64,000 bases of DNA, from assembly GCA_030847615.1 (NCBI GenBank), contig JAUMIR010000002.1, positions 289,272,028 through 289,336,027 on the forward strand. Direction: 5' to 3'. The stretch is from Gambelia wislizenii (taxonomy: Eukaryota > Chordata > Lepidosauria > Squamata > Crotaphytidae). How positions within the stretch are numbered: position 1 is the stretch's first letter; each line of letters starts with the position of its first letter. The notes under the pieces were generated by a model, which was given only the letters and a program-made list of their open reading frames with translations, did not search any database and was not told the DNA's origin. Positions 32,810-45,199 of this stretch are shown piece after piece. The position numbers and the translations under genes were made by a program.

Positions 32810-35280
32810 AGGCAGGTGGCTAAGCTCTTTCAGATATCACATACAAAATCACCAAAATTTCTTGTTATCGTTCTATTATCCTTATAATTCTATTTAAGTA
32901 TTTAATCTTCTAACCATATCACCATATATCCATTCCATTCTGTTTTCCAATATTCCATTAACATTTTCCAATCACTTCTAAATTTCTCTACAGAGTGATT
33001 CCTTATCCAACAGGTGAGCTTTTCCATCTGTGCCACCTCTCTCAATTTCAGCATCCAGTCATCATAATTTGGAACTTTGCGTCCTTTCCAGTGTCTGGCA
33101 AACACTATTCTAGCTGTGGTGGTCATGAAAAACGTCAAAGCTTTTAACTCTTGTGGAAATTCCGTATCGAACATGCTTAATAGGTGTAGCTCAGCATTAA
33201 AGTTCACATTTGTCTTAATTATTTCCCTGAGTTTATTATGTATCATGTTCCAATACTTTTTTGCCTTTTTACATGACCACCACATATGAAAAAAGGTGCC
33301 ATTTGGCTCTCTACATTTCCAACAGTTATTCTTAACCTCCTTATACATTCTTGCCATTCTATCCGGTGTTAAATACCATCTGTATTGCATTTTGTAGCAG
33401 TTTTCCCTCAGCTCATTGCTTACTGAGAGCTTTGTTGTTTTCTTCCATATTACTTCCCAGTCATCTAATAATATAGTATTCCTTACATTCTGGGACCACT
33501 TTATCATGTGGTCCTTAATTATTTCCGATTCTAGTTCAATCTTGAGGAGTAATTGGTATACAGTTGAGACTTTGAGTTCTTTCCCTTCCGCCATCAAGAC
33601 ATCTAATTCTATTCTCAGGTTCTCTATCCCTGGGTTTCTTTTGTCCACCTTAAATCTTTCCATTAACTGCAGGTGCTGGAACCAATTGCATTTGCCTAAC
33701 TCATGTTCCAATTCTTCCCTTGTCTTGAGATTGCAGTCTCCCTTCTGAAACTTCAGCATATCTTTATAGGTCCACCACTTCTCGCTGGATATCATTTCTA
33801 TCTGCCTAAAAGCCTCCTGGGGGGAGACCCATATGGGCAACTTAAAATAGAATTTCTGTTTAACCAGTTTCCATATTCTTAGAAGGGATTTTCTGACAAA
33901 ATGATCGTTAAAGCTTTTATCTGCCCCTTCCTTCGCGTACCACATATATGCGTGGAAACCGAATTTTATCCCTGAACCCTCTAAGGTAAGTAATTTAGAG
34001 TCTTCTAAAGTTACCCAGTCATATACCCACTGTAAAGCACACGCTTGATGATATAGTTTTAAATTTGGTAAACCCAGTCCCCCTCTATCTTTATGATCTA
34101 ACAGAGATTTCCATCTTACCCTCGGTTTTTTGTTCTGCCATATGAACTCAGATAAATCTTTGTTCCATTTTTTGAAGAGTTTATCATTTAGCAGTATCGG
34201 TAATCCTGCCAAGAAAGGACAAGTTTAAATATTTCCAGCTCTCGAGGTCTTTCTTAATTTCCTGCCATTTCAATTTATAGTTGTTATCCACAAGATCCAT
34301 ATTTTTCTTAGTGATATTGAAACTCAGGTATCTTATCTTTCTCTCTACTTTGTAGCCTGACTGGGTTTCTAGTATCATCTCTTCTCCTTTGTCCAGATTT
34401 TTTGTTAATATCACAGTTTTATCTTTATTAATATTGATCCCTGTAAATTCCGCAAATTCTTTCAGAATTTTATGCAACGCCGAAATGGCTTTCAGTGGGT
34501 CTTCTAGACAGATTGCAAGGTTGTCCGCATAGGCACATAATTTGTAGACTTGATTTTTAATCTTCACCCCTTGAACCTCCTTATTCAATCTTAGTTTAAC
34601 ACATAATATTTCAAAGACTGTTATAAAAAGTAACGGGGAGAGGGGGCAGCCTTGTCTAACCCCCTTCTCCAGGCTTATAACATTGGTCTTTTGTCCATTA
34701 ACAACAATCTGCGCCAATTGTTCTGTGTAAATGGCCCTAATGCCATTTATATACCTTTTATCCCCATATGCTTCAAAAGTTCCAACATGAAATTCCAATT
34801 TACACTGTCGAAAGCCTTTTCAGCGTCTAAAGCTATCAGGGCGAATTTTTTTCCTGGGTGTTTCTTGAAGTATTCCAGCAAATCCAAAATCTTCCTTATG
34901 TTTGATCCTAAGTATCTCTTAGGAAGGAAACCTGTTTGGTCTTTATCAATCCATTCAACCAATATTCTCCTTAGTCTTGTACTCATGATTGTTGTGAAGA
35001 TCTTATAGTCAGAGTTAAGCAAAGAGATGGGCCTGTAATTTTTTATCATTTCTGCGTCTCTATTTTCTTTTGGTATTAAAACTATGTTGGCATTTTGCCA
35101 TGATGCTGGAATACCTGTGCAGGATAGGATCACATTGAAGGTTTTCTGTAAAGGGCTCCCTTTACAGATGATGCCATTCCCCCTTTGTAACGCACTCGTT
35201 CTTCTACCGTTCCACCGGTGCTGCTTTTTATTAATGGGAGAAGCTGTCAATAAGTCCCCCATTCTGTTTCTGTCACAGAT
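32810..35280 (-). mobile_element. L1 LINE, 5'-truncated
   Basis: It starts inside the reverse-transcriptase domain of ORF2 at ~35270 and runs through the C-terminal domain to a short AT-rich 3' region (32902-32810). I see no clear poly-A tail or target duplication. It sits head-on to the CR1 at 28531-32409. Confidence 0.85.
32902..35262 (-). pseudogene. L1 ORF2 C-terminal two-thirds, broken and catalytically altered
   Basis: The reverse-transcriptase and C-terminal domains are recognisable. From 35262 down: NIVLIPKENRD, NYRPISLLNSDYKI, KDQTGFLPKR and DAEKAFDSVNW. After a frame change near 34770: RQGCPLSPLLF, then YADN (34520-34531) where active enzymes have YADD. After a second break near 34200, which also removes about 40 residues: FIWQNKKPRVRW, DRGGLGLPNLKLYHQACALQ, and the cysteine-rich CWKCREPNGTFFHMWWSC (about 33320-33265). 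It ends at 32902. The endonuclease domain is missing through 5' truncation. Confidence 0.9.
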
Positions 35281-35705
35281 TTGACAGGGATTGAAAAGGT
35301 GCCCTGTTTTGCTGGTGAGATCCCAGCGTCAATGGGAGGTCTGTGCCAGAATACTTCTTGGTGAGATTGGGACATCAAGGGAAGTGATACACTTTTTAAA
35401 AACTTCCCTGGTTTACTTGGAAGTTTTAAAGTGTGTTTTTGTGCTTGCTGTCACTTTTTTGCTATATTTTGCTTTTTATTTTTGAATTTCCCATGCTAAT
35501 GTCTTCTCATGAGAATCTATGGAATTTCACTCCAGGAAGTGAACAGAACTCTGCTAGAGCTCCATTCACTCCTGGGCTGCTCTGTCGACACTAGTAAAGG
35601 TAGGTTTGAAAAGGTTTGTTATTGTGCCGGAACAGGGGCGGGAGAGAGATTGTGGGACAGGAACACTTCTTTTCATTTCTGTCTGATAATCTCCTATATT
35701 TCAAG
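35281..35705 (+). mobile_element. unnamed repeat family D copy
   Basis: CGTCAATGGGAGGTCTGTGC, GAATACTTCT, AAAGTGTGTTTTTGTGCTTG, GTCTTCTCATGAGAA and GTCTGATAATCTC align by eye with 58150-58560. It abuts the 5' end of the L1. Confidence 0.5.
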
Positions 35706-35721
35706 GGAATGAACTGGCAAA

Positions 35722-35822
35722 ACCACCTCTGAGTATTCCTGGTTTATGAAAACCCTATGAAATTCATGGTGTTGCCATAAGTCAAGACGTGACTTGAAGG
35801 TGCACACACACACACACGCACT
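35722..35822 (+). mobile_element. 5S-derived SINE, 3' tail only
   Basis: ACCACCTCTGAGTATTCC, AAAACCCTATGAAATTCATG, GCCATAAGTCAAGACGTGAC, then TTGAAGGTG(CA)n. It is the tail of the family seen complete at 62820-63034; the 5S head is missing. Confidence 0.8.
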
Positions 35823-36054
35823 TCTTCAGACCATCCGGGAAAACCCGTTCTTCTTTCCTGCAATACTGGAAACTGTATGTTTTAAAAATCCATGTATTTA
35901 CTTATTACATTAATGTGATGAATTTCAAATACTGTTCACATGTATGCAAGGTGAGTACTTATGCATTGCCCAAAAAGATAGTGGGGGGAATGAATCACCA
36001 AAAAAGGGTTGGACACATATTTGAATAATATTTACATGTATTAATGTATGTCAA

Positions 36055-36165
36055 TAAGCATCCCCTGCTGCGGGTGCTCTAGCTGGAGATCCTGATTTGA
36101 ACAAGGGGTTGGGCCTAATGGTCGATAGGGCCCCTTCCAACTCTATTTGTCTATGATTCTATATG
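36055..36165 (+). mobile_element. CR1 LINE, 3' end fragment
   Basis: GGGGTTGGGCCTAATGG, CCCCTTCCAACTCTATT and TCTATGATTCTAT make up the CR1 3' UTR and tail. It has no coding part. Confidence 0.8.
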
Positions 36166-39100
36166 TAAAGCTACAAATTTAGATAGAGTGATTATAATTT
36201 AAAACTCCAAACAAATATAACTTACCATATGTTTGGGTAGAACCATAACTAAGTCAGTAGCCTTGTTACCTACCCTGATCCCCCCTGCCCCATATCTGTA
36301 ATACTTGTTAATATTTAATAATTTGTCCAAATGTGGCCTTCCACAGAGTGTGGCCAATAAACTGGGGAATTCTCAAGAACCAGGAATTCCAAAGGACTAG
36401 CATTGAAACTCAGTCAGGTATATACTTAAAGAAGGGCCAGCCCAAATTCCAAAGAAGGATAATTTGCAAGGCAACTATAGCCTAAGCTGAGATACTCAAG
36501 TCTGTAAACAAACAAACAAACAAAAAAACCATACCTCTACCTTCCCCCAAATGAAGAAGGTTGCTTCCTCTATTCAATTACAAAGTGTCCGCACATTCAG
36601 GATCGTTAGCATATCCGGAGTGTCCATTGTCTGACCTTGAGAACCTTCAAGAAGCATTGTATTTCACTCTAAATTCTGTCCCCTGAAGGAAATTATTGGG
36701 TTAAAAACCCTTCCAAAACCCCATTCAAGTGCATACAGATCCCCTTCTTGTCGAAACTATTTCTGTCTGTGCAGCCAAGCGGAACCATTCCAGCTTTGGA
36801 ACCCCCACTCTGCTGGTTTCTTCCACAATCTCATCTCCTCAGATCAGTACACTATCACCTGAAAAGAACTTCCCTTCACTATTCCTCTATCCCAGTACTT
36901 CCTGCTTTATTCACTAGCCTTGCATGAATGCTTGAAGCCTGAGTGTGTGTGTGAACATTGTTATTATTGTTTTTCCAAATAAAGACAAATAATTGTACTA
37001 TCTAGCTTAACGTCTCCTCCTGATTACCAGTATACATAGGTCAAAAGGGCCTGCTATCTGTTGCCCTCTCTCACATAGCCAAACTAAGTAAGTATATTAA
37101 TTTCCCAAATTAATATCAGTATTTTGAGGGCCCTTAAGACCCCCGAGCATTTAGGGTAATTTCCTTGCCCAGAGTACTAGCTGTTGATGGGCATCTTCAA
37201 GGCACCTACTCACCCCTTTGAGGGTTCATGCTCAATAAACTGGGTGCCTCTTTAAACAGAAGAAGCTTTTAAACAGAGGGCTCTGCTCTGAGAGCCCTTC
37301 AAACAGAGGACTCTATCATCTGTAAAAGAGGAGGCACAGCCACCCTATTATGTGTGTACTGGTTATTAAAATTCAGAACATTTCACGTGTATTACAAATT
37401 TCTCCTGGCTCTTGATGTTAATACCAAGCATTTATGCATATTCTCACCAGAAGTGAGAATCCATTTGCAAGTATAGTGATTTCCTTGGATTATATGACAG
37501 TGCTAACAGTTGCCCATCTGCCACTTTTCTCTCACTAAAAGAAAACATCACCCAGCCCATTCTCTATAAGGAAGTTTGATCAGGAACCCAACAGTAGTGG
37601 CCTGAAAAGGGCATTTCTCTAAATAAACAGGTTTAGCCATTTTTTGTATTCTTTCAGGAACCTGACAAACTTGTTTGATCAGAGAAAAGAGCGGAACCAA
37701 ATGTGAGCATACTCTTCATGGGAATGAAGTTTCTCCCAAATGACTTCCATCTATCTTAAAAGTAACTTTTCATCTTGCTCTCCTGCTTTTCTAACACAAT
37801 GAAAATTGACACTTCTGTGAAGTCCCAAAATAGAGACTCTTGAACTTAAGGACATGGTTCTAAATTCAGCTCTGAACTAACAAACTTTGGGCCTTGGTTT
37901 CCAACAGTTGCTTGTTTACAACTTAAGTTAAAGCCAAAGCTATTTACTAACAACATGTACAGAGAATGGTTTCTTTTTTTAAAACCAAAAAAAAAAAAAT
38001 CAAGATGCATTAAAAGCACAGTCATCAGGTGGCTCAGCAAAGAGGTAATTTGGCCTTCTCCATTTGCTTTGACATAGGAAACTTGTTTCATTTCTAAAGG
38101 AAATTTGCACTCAAACCTCACTGCATAGTCTTTAGCCAACTGCTGTAACTCTTTACAGTGTTCATCTGGGTAGATACAATGCCTGATGGAGTAGCATTAC
38201 AGGGGTGGCTGCATACACCCAACCTGTGCATGTTTAAAGCTCTGAAGTGGTCCTTGGCACATATACAATGCAAATGCACTTTTTTTTTGGTAGCATTCAA
38301 ACAAATCAGACCTTGGAAAAGTTAATCTTTGGTCTACAACTCCCAGAAATCTCCTGGCCACCATTAGTTATGTTGGTTGGGGTGTTCTGGTGGTTGTACC
38401 AAACCATAACATCTGTGAGCTCTGAAAAAGATATGCATAGGTGGATGGCAGAGGCTGTCACCACAGTGCTGCTTTCCTCCCACCTCTAGCAGTTGTTCTA
38501 CATGGTCTACACTTCTACTGAGGACTTATCTCTTCACTTAATGTTCACCAAAGGTTGCTGTGAGGGTAAAATTGTGGGGGGATGGGTGAGGCACATAGGT
38601 TGCCCCAAGGCAATGTCCATGGAGAAATGATCCATAAATAGTAAATATCCTTTAAAATGAGAAATAGTGAAGGTACCTAATGGAACCTAATAAACGATAA
38701 TTGTTTATTATCGTAAATACTGTCATTTTCAGAAAGGCATTCGTACTGAAATAATATGAGGCTTCCCAGGCACAAGAGTTCCACAGGGCTAGTTTGGGGA
38801 AATTTCTTTTTGTACTACATTTCCCAGAATCACCCAGAGTCATGGTCAGTTATCCATTCTAATATTCCCAGTTAAACCTTTCCCCTCAGGAACTTTGGCA
38901 GCACAGCAGCCAAAGTGTTGCTTTGGAATAGTGAGGGGGAGGAAGGGAAGAGAGGAGAGGAGGAGAATCAGCCCCCCTCATGCCATATGATTGCAGTCAT
39001 CCAGAACCTGAAGCAAAGGGACCTTTCACACCAGGGAGAGCAGCAGAACAATAGCGATATTGACAGGTAGTGACGGGATTTTCCTTTCAATTGAAAAAGA

Positions 39101-39834
39101 CAAAACAGTCATGACTAGAATGAGAAGCAGCAATGGGATAGCCACAATGTCATCTGATAAGTACTGGCCAAATTCGTTACTACCCCGCTGAAATTCTGCT
39201 TTAGCAGCCTCATGTGATGAAGTCCTGTGTCTCAATGTCACAAGCACAGCGATGAGATAATGGTGCTCCTTGATCTAAGTTGGGTGGGGATTGTTGAGCC
39301 CTCCAGACTTTGCTGAATTACAGTTCCCATCAACCTTAGCTACCTTAGGCAATGAGGAATGATGGAAGCTTTAGTTCAGGAACATCTTGAGAGCCACACA
39401 GTTCCTATTCCTGATCTGAAAGCAGTAGTGTTATTAATACAGGTCAAATATTAAGTATTAAGGATTTCTGCATGGGCTAGAAGCCCATTTGCTGCTAATA
39501 GTAATTACTCAGGGGTTAGCCAGAGTTTGCTGGTGCACCTGATGAATAACCACATTTTTACCCGATGTCTGAAGAATTACTCCCCCACCCTTGCTAAATG
39601 GTACTCCTAATGAGCACATCTAAAAAAGAAGAAGCTACAAATCCTGACAGAGTTGTCCCTGTAAAGAGTTTGGAAAAGTTCCTTTTTTGGACCACAGCTT
39701 CCATAATATCCCAGCCAACAATTTGTCTATACCAGTATTTCATTTTAACTACAGACATGAGTACAAAGCTTGTAAGAAAATGCTACACTTATGGGATTAG
39801 GATCACAGCTGTAATTAATGTACCTTCAGGGAGC
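36166..39834. other. no gene; scattered MITE scraps
   Basis: 38330-38420, 38750-38880 and 39270-39415 hold degraded 'ACTACAACTCCC' foldback pieces. AATAAAGACAAATAATTG near 36978 sits in an LTR-like context, but no termini were found. 37245-37320 has a degenerate AAACAGAGG repeat. No coding domain. Confidence 0.45.
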
Positions 39835-39938
39835 AGAAGGAATCTTTTCAGGAAATGCTAGAGACTGAAGCTGGGACCTCTTGCATGCAAAGCACTTGGA
39901 TATCCCAGTGAGCTATGTGGGCCTTTCCCAGTTGTGTG
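39835..39938 (-). mobile_element. tRNA-derived SINE head (Ala-like), degraded
   Basis: The minus strand reads GGCCCACATAGCTCACTGGG, CTTTGCATGCAAGAGGTCCC, AGCTTCAGTCTCTAGC, the head of a squamate SINE whose usual form is TAGCTCAGTGG...TTTGCATGC...GGTTCAATCCC. The B box is mutated. Confidence 0.6.
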
Positions 39939-41985
39939 ATTCGTATCAAAATCCCTCTTTTGCTCCCCTCAGAATTCCTTTCATGTTTCATCCAAGATGC
40001 CCCTTCCAAATTTCACTGATCAAATAAGGAAGGATGGAGAGAAAGCCAAGGACATAAAGCATACTTTTAAATTAAAGTACATGCCGTGTGTCCCCCCCAC
40101 TTCTATCTTCATTCCTTCCTTTGCTTTGCTTCAAAAGAGTTTGCTTTTGCTTATGGTCTGGGACTCTGAGTCAGTTTTCCATTTACCTGGATAATATCTG
40201 CTTTGTTAATCAGCTTTGCACATTTGCCTGGGCGGTGGGTGAAGCTGTTCAAGAAACCGGATATCAGAGCCTGTTTTCATCCACTGGTTTCCTGCATTAG
40301 CCTATCTCTCGCAGCAGTTGGAGATGGCTCAGCCTGATAAGCCTGCTTACAAGACAAAGACTTTGGCAGAACGGAAAGTTTCATTGCCACTTTATTATAT
40401 GTGATAACACCGGCGTCCTATCATGAGCTGTCAGTGTAAGCCTTGCCCTCACAGAATCTACAAGAGTTTGACTGGGAGGAGAAGATGAGCTGTGTAATCA
40501 AATGGCTTCTCTTGTCAGCTGTCACAGGCTAGCTGAGATGGGCAAAGCAAATTGAACTCAGCACATTGGCAGGAGAATGGGGGAATTCCCACAGGCACCA
40601 AGATAAAGGTCAATAGAATTACAGATTTGCAGAGCTCATCTTCAATATAATCATCATTCCCTTTGATTACTGTTTCTATCTTCTCCTCCCCACTCTGCCC
40701 CTCCATAATACCATGATCCTGGACAGACTAGGAGAAACACTGGGTTTTGTTAACAGATGGCCAATGGTATAAGATCTCCTAATCACCTGGTTTTTGCAGC
40801 TTGTAAACCTCCCTGTGGAGCTAAGATCTGTCTCTGTTACACAAAAGGACCCCAGTCTTTTCTAAAGACCCTCAGACAAGGATGCAAATAAGTGTGTTTT
40901 TTCTCTCACAACAGTGCAACTAGAAAATAATGGCTTTGAGAATATCAGTCATTGAAATATTTACTTTGGACTGCATTTCAATATATTATACTTCCTACTG
41001 ATATGGTAAGTTTCATGTGCTCAAAGAAAGCCCTATTGCATGATGGACCATTAATCGTTGCTGAAGAATGCTGAGAAAGGTCAATATTTTTATCCTCATA
41101 TTGCAGATGAAAGGAGGGAACTCAGGTCAGGAAGAGAAGGTGTAGATGGCAATGTAGTGCAGAGATTAAAGGACTGTGGGTGCTGTGACAGCAGCAAAAA
41201 TGGTCTCTGTCAAATGAGAAAGCTGCCCTGCTGGGGAGCTGACAAGTCAGCTTGCTCTCCTGACAGCTTTTGGCTTTTGCTGGGACCACTACACACCACT
41301 TGGAAAAGTGCCTTATGCTGGGATAAAGGACCGTTGCACTTGTGCGCATAGGATTCTGACCTCACACTGCAAAAATAGGGCAGTTTGAACCAGAATGGTA
41401 GAATCTCTTTGGACACACTAGAACCCAAACCCTCACCTAGGATATAGGTTGGTGTGGAGGCTACTGTTTCTCTTTTTGTGTCTAGTCATGTTCCTCTTCT
41501 TGCTCATCCCACCCCCAGTTCTAAAGCTGAGAAATTTACCTTTTGAAGGAAACTCAGTTCAAGTATGTCTCCAAAGCCAAAAGAACATTTACCAAAGCAA
41601 TATATAACAATAATACCTTGCTCTCCTGTTTCTGTGAGTTAGTTTTGAGTTACCTTTTTGAAAAGCACACTAGCCTGTGATACAAAATTTATTATCCTCC
41701 AGTTAGCTTCATGGTCACATCAACATCCACAGCAAAATAGCAGCACAAAGCACAACACAAGCCAGTATTCAAATTCATCCTCCATCATTAGGGTGGCCAC
41801 ACCCCCATAACAATAGACATAACTAAAAAGTTGCGGTTATACTACAGGAAGAGCTGGATTCTCCTTCATTAAGTTATGTACAATCACAAGGCAACTTAGT
41901 TATGCCTTCATTATTGGGAAATGGAATTAATTACAAGTAACTACTTATTTCTAGGCTTCAGCATAAATAACTTCATTCTTTTTTT
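39939..41985. other. no gene; candidate unique or conserved DNA
   Basis: No repeat recognised in most of this stretch. 41090-41140 weakly resembles a MIR-type SINE (ATTGCAGATGAAAGGAGGGAACT-like). 40280-40700 is repeat-free and moderately balanced in composition. Confidence 0.4.
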
Positions 41986-41989
41986 CCAG

Positions 41990-42140
41990 TGCAAAGTCCT
42001 GTGGCACATTAAAAGCTGACAGTTTTATTATAGTATGAGCCTTTGCAAATGTGAATCCCCTCGACTACATGCATCTGATGAACAAGGCTATAGTCCATCA
42101 AGGTTTATGTCACAATGTGTTTATTGGTCTCTGACTGCTG
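41990..42140. mobile_element. two Penelope-like tails in inverted arrangement, degraded
   Basis: The minus strand of the left half (CATACTATAATAAAACTGTC, TTTTAATGTGCCACAGGACT) and the plus strand of the right half (CATCTGATGAACAAGGC, ATAGTCCATCAAGGTTTATG, TTATTGGTCTCTGAC) are the same tail, pointing away from a centre near 42063. Confidence 0.5.
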
Positions 42141-42194
42141 CACAGTGGTGGCTACCATGCAGACTGCCATTCAGTGGTGACTGGTGTCTTTCTT

Positions 42195-42345
42195 GTCAAT
42201 GAGGTGGTGAATCTGCTCTGAATTTTAGACTGAATTTTAAAGGTGTTATCCAGGGTGCTGAATCCTATCCCCAAAATATTCCACATCTTGAACAGCTCTT
42301 TTAAAGTCTAAAACCCAGCATCGATTCACCACCTTGGTGACATGA
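42195..42345. mobile_element. foldback family E copy (clearest)
   Basis: The left arm GTGGTGAATCTGCTCTGAAT, AGACTGAATTTTAAAGG mirrors the right arm CTTTTAAAGTCTAAAACCC, GATTCACCACC. The middle is GGTGCTGAATCC...GATTC-like. It is a hairpin of ~140 bp and non-coding. Confidence 0.65.
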
Positions 42346-44639
42346 AAGCCACCCATAACCACAGTTAATCTCTTTGGAAATGGTTTTCTTTGTTCAATTC
42401 TTGGTCTGGTTTTTCAAAAATGTATCAAAATGTAATGTGATCCAGTGCAACAGATAAGCTTGGTGTATAAGCTGTCCCTGAGATTTATTGATCTGCCACT
42501 GATAGTTCTGTTTGCTAAAGGACACAGAGCCACCGTCAGCATTGACAGCTCTGGGCAGCTGCTCCTGTGCCCTGTTAAGAGCAGTGTACTGCATTTAACT
42601 GGTTTTGGTGGGGAGAGCTCTCCCAGATACTAACTCTTGGCAGAACCTTACAGGCTAAAGGTTTTTAAAATGGACAATTAACCAGAGTGGCACCAAGTGA
42701 AAGAAATCAGGTTGAGGACAAGCTAATTTTGCAGCACACACAATTATTTTCTTTATCAAAAAGACAGAAAAGGGGAGCAGTAGAAACCAACAGAGGTCTA
42801 TATTCAATACAAGCTGTTTCTAAGCTGTGTCTCAAAGTAAAAGAGGAGAAACTATGGCAGAGATGCTGTCATGATGGAGTTCCCACCATCCTGCCTGCAG
42901 GTTGATGCAACTTCCATCATTCTGCAAGAACTACATTTCCCACTATCTGCAAACAGCAATTGTCTTGCCAGCATAACGTCAGGTAAACAAAGGGTTAAAG
43001 GTTAAAGGAACCAAGGTGGGAGGTGAAGGACACCCCCTGATTCAGCATCATCAGTGACATCAGATCACCAGAGGGTAGGCTTGACCAATCAAGAATGCCA
43101 GTGTGGTCATTTAAAAATAAGGTTCTTTGTTCTGAGCACATGGCTAGAGTCAGACCATGTGGTTTTGAGACAAAAGGAACACCTGGGGACTGCAACTCAC
43201 ATCCCATGGAAAGATGACCAGAAGATGCTGTTGAGCCAGTCTGGAACATCTAACTGGCTCTGGCCTTCCATCTGAATCCAACAGAAGATTGCATTAGTGT
43301 ACGTAGAATCATTAGGGACCGTTTAGATGTTGTGTGAGGGCATTTCTGTTGATTTCTTAAACTTTGGCTGAATGTAGCTGAACATAACTGAATGCTTGAC
43401 TTTAATACTCTGTAACTCTAAGTCTCTGACCTGAAGGAAGAGGGGCTTTCTTTACAAATGATTTATCTCTTAAGCTCTGTTTGAATAAAATACATTTTCT
43501 AATTTTCCTATAACTGATGCCTCCATGTGCCTATTTTTGGTCATTGCTACATTTCTATCTCTCTCTGGGATAGGAGGGAGGAGTTGGTTGGTTTTATAAT
43601 GGCCTGGTTCCACTGGTTGGTTATTCAGAGACCCTGCACAGCTTCTCGCTGTGCTGTGTGTAAAGGGAGGAACTCAGTGAGTGGTGGCTGTGGCTACTGG
43701 AAGAGACATATAGTTTCTGGGATTTCTAGGCTAGAGGAATTCCTGAGAGCGTGTCTCAGAGAAATCAGCATAGGAATTCTCGGCAAGAGCGCTCTTGAGC
43801 TGATTGAAATGTATGAGCCTTGCCCCTCAGGTCTGTGTCTGTGTGCATGCACAGAGTGAGGGGCTGGGGCCCTGTAACGGATGCTGAAACCCAACTCCTG
43901 ACCAATCTAAGGGGGGCTGGAGGGATGTAGTTTAACTTAAGGTGTTACTGATTGAGACACATATTTTCTCACCCTCTTGATGCAAAGAAGACTTCAGGTC
44001 TTCTTGGGGAGAACTTCTGGAAGGTGGAAGGAGAGACAGAGAGACAGAGAGAGAGAGAGCAGCCAAAAGAAAGTAGCCAAGGTACAAGGAATTGACCCTC
44101 CCACTTTCTGGCTGATATATAGCCCTTTTCAAACTTGGGGGCTGTGTTCTGGATTCAGGGAGACACCTCTGGGTGAGGAATGTTATTCTATTAGAGGGTT
44201 TGATAGACCCGTGTGCTTAGTGTGATATGTGCAAAAGTCAGATGTGAACATGACCTCTGCCTTTCACCCTCTGGGCAGTGGTAATGACTCTTAGATGGCC
44301 TGGGAGAGATAAACAATAGAATTGTACACCTTGAGACAATGCCAACCACATATCCTCTTTGAAATCCAATCAGGGTTGCCCAATATCTCTGGAAACTACA
44401 GAATGCCTCATAATGGGGGGGGGGTGTATACCAGTCTGAGCCAGTTTGGAAAAGTCTCCTTTCAGTGGAGAGAAGCAAAGCAGTTAGGCATTGATTGTTC
44501 TCTTGAACATATCAATGGGACCATTTTCTTGTCAGCCAAAGGGGGAGGAATATCCCAGTTTGTACTCCAAAATGAGGCTTGAATTCTCCAAGATGGACAG
44601 GGATCCAGCCTTTTGCCCTGTCCTTCCAGTATGAATACA
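42346..44639. other. no gene recognised; GA microsatellite
   Basis: A (GA/CAGA)n run is at 44029-44059. 43020-43555 has an LTR-like look (GAATAAAATAC near 43484), without provable ends. Open frames here have no domain. Confidence 0.4.
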
Positions 44640-45161
44640 GACTTCTGGCAATATTAGTTTCCAGGCACAGTACAAAGTGTTGGTTATGACCTTTAAAGCC
44701 CTACATGGCTTGGGTCCAACTTATCTCCGGGACCGCCTCCTTCTGTACGACCCTCCCTGTGCACTTCGGTCCTCTGGAAGGAATCTGTTACAACCTATGA
44801 AAACAAGGCTGTCGGTGACCTCCCAAAGGGCCTTCTCTGCTGCTGCTCCCAGATTATGGAATGGCCTGCTGGACGAGATCCGTCTTATTAACACCTTAGA
44901 CAGCTTTAAAAAAGCTGTCAAGACAGATCTTTTCCAGCAGGCCTTTCCCGAATAGCTATCCCGGCCCGAAGATTTGGCTGCCTTTTCCCTTAAGTGGCCA
45001 CTGGATTATTTCAATTTTTTTTCCTCTTTTTAATTATTGTACATTTTTAATCTGTTTAATTTAATATTGTTTTAAGGGTGGGTGGGTTAGGGTATTAATG
45101 TAATTATGGGACTTTTATGATGTAAGCCGCCCCGATTGTGTTGCAGAGGGGCAGGATAGAA

Positions 45162-45198
<37 letters not shown>

Positions 45199-45199
45199 G
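44640..45199 (+). mobile_element. L2 LINE, 3' end
   Basis: The frame 44677-44955 encodes the L2 C-terminal tail (MTFKALHGLGPTYLRDRLL, ALRSSGRNLL, AFSAAAPRLWNGL, KTDLFQQAF). It is followed by TGTAAGCCGCCCCGATTGTG and an ATT microsatellite tail (45158-45199). The tail frame is intact and closer to consensus than the copy at 4572-4931, so this is a younger insertion. Confidence 0.9.

Noticed and set aside
43020..43555. Possible LTR ending after GAATAAAATAC
   Set aside because: Start site and flanking duplication not found; left as unassigned.
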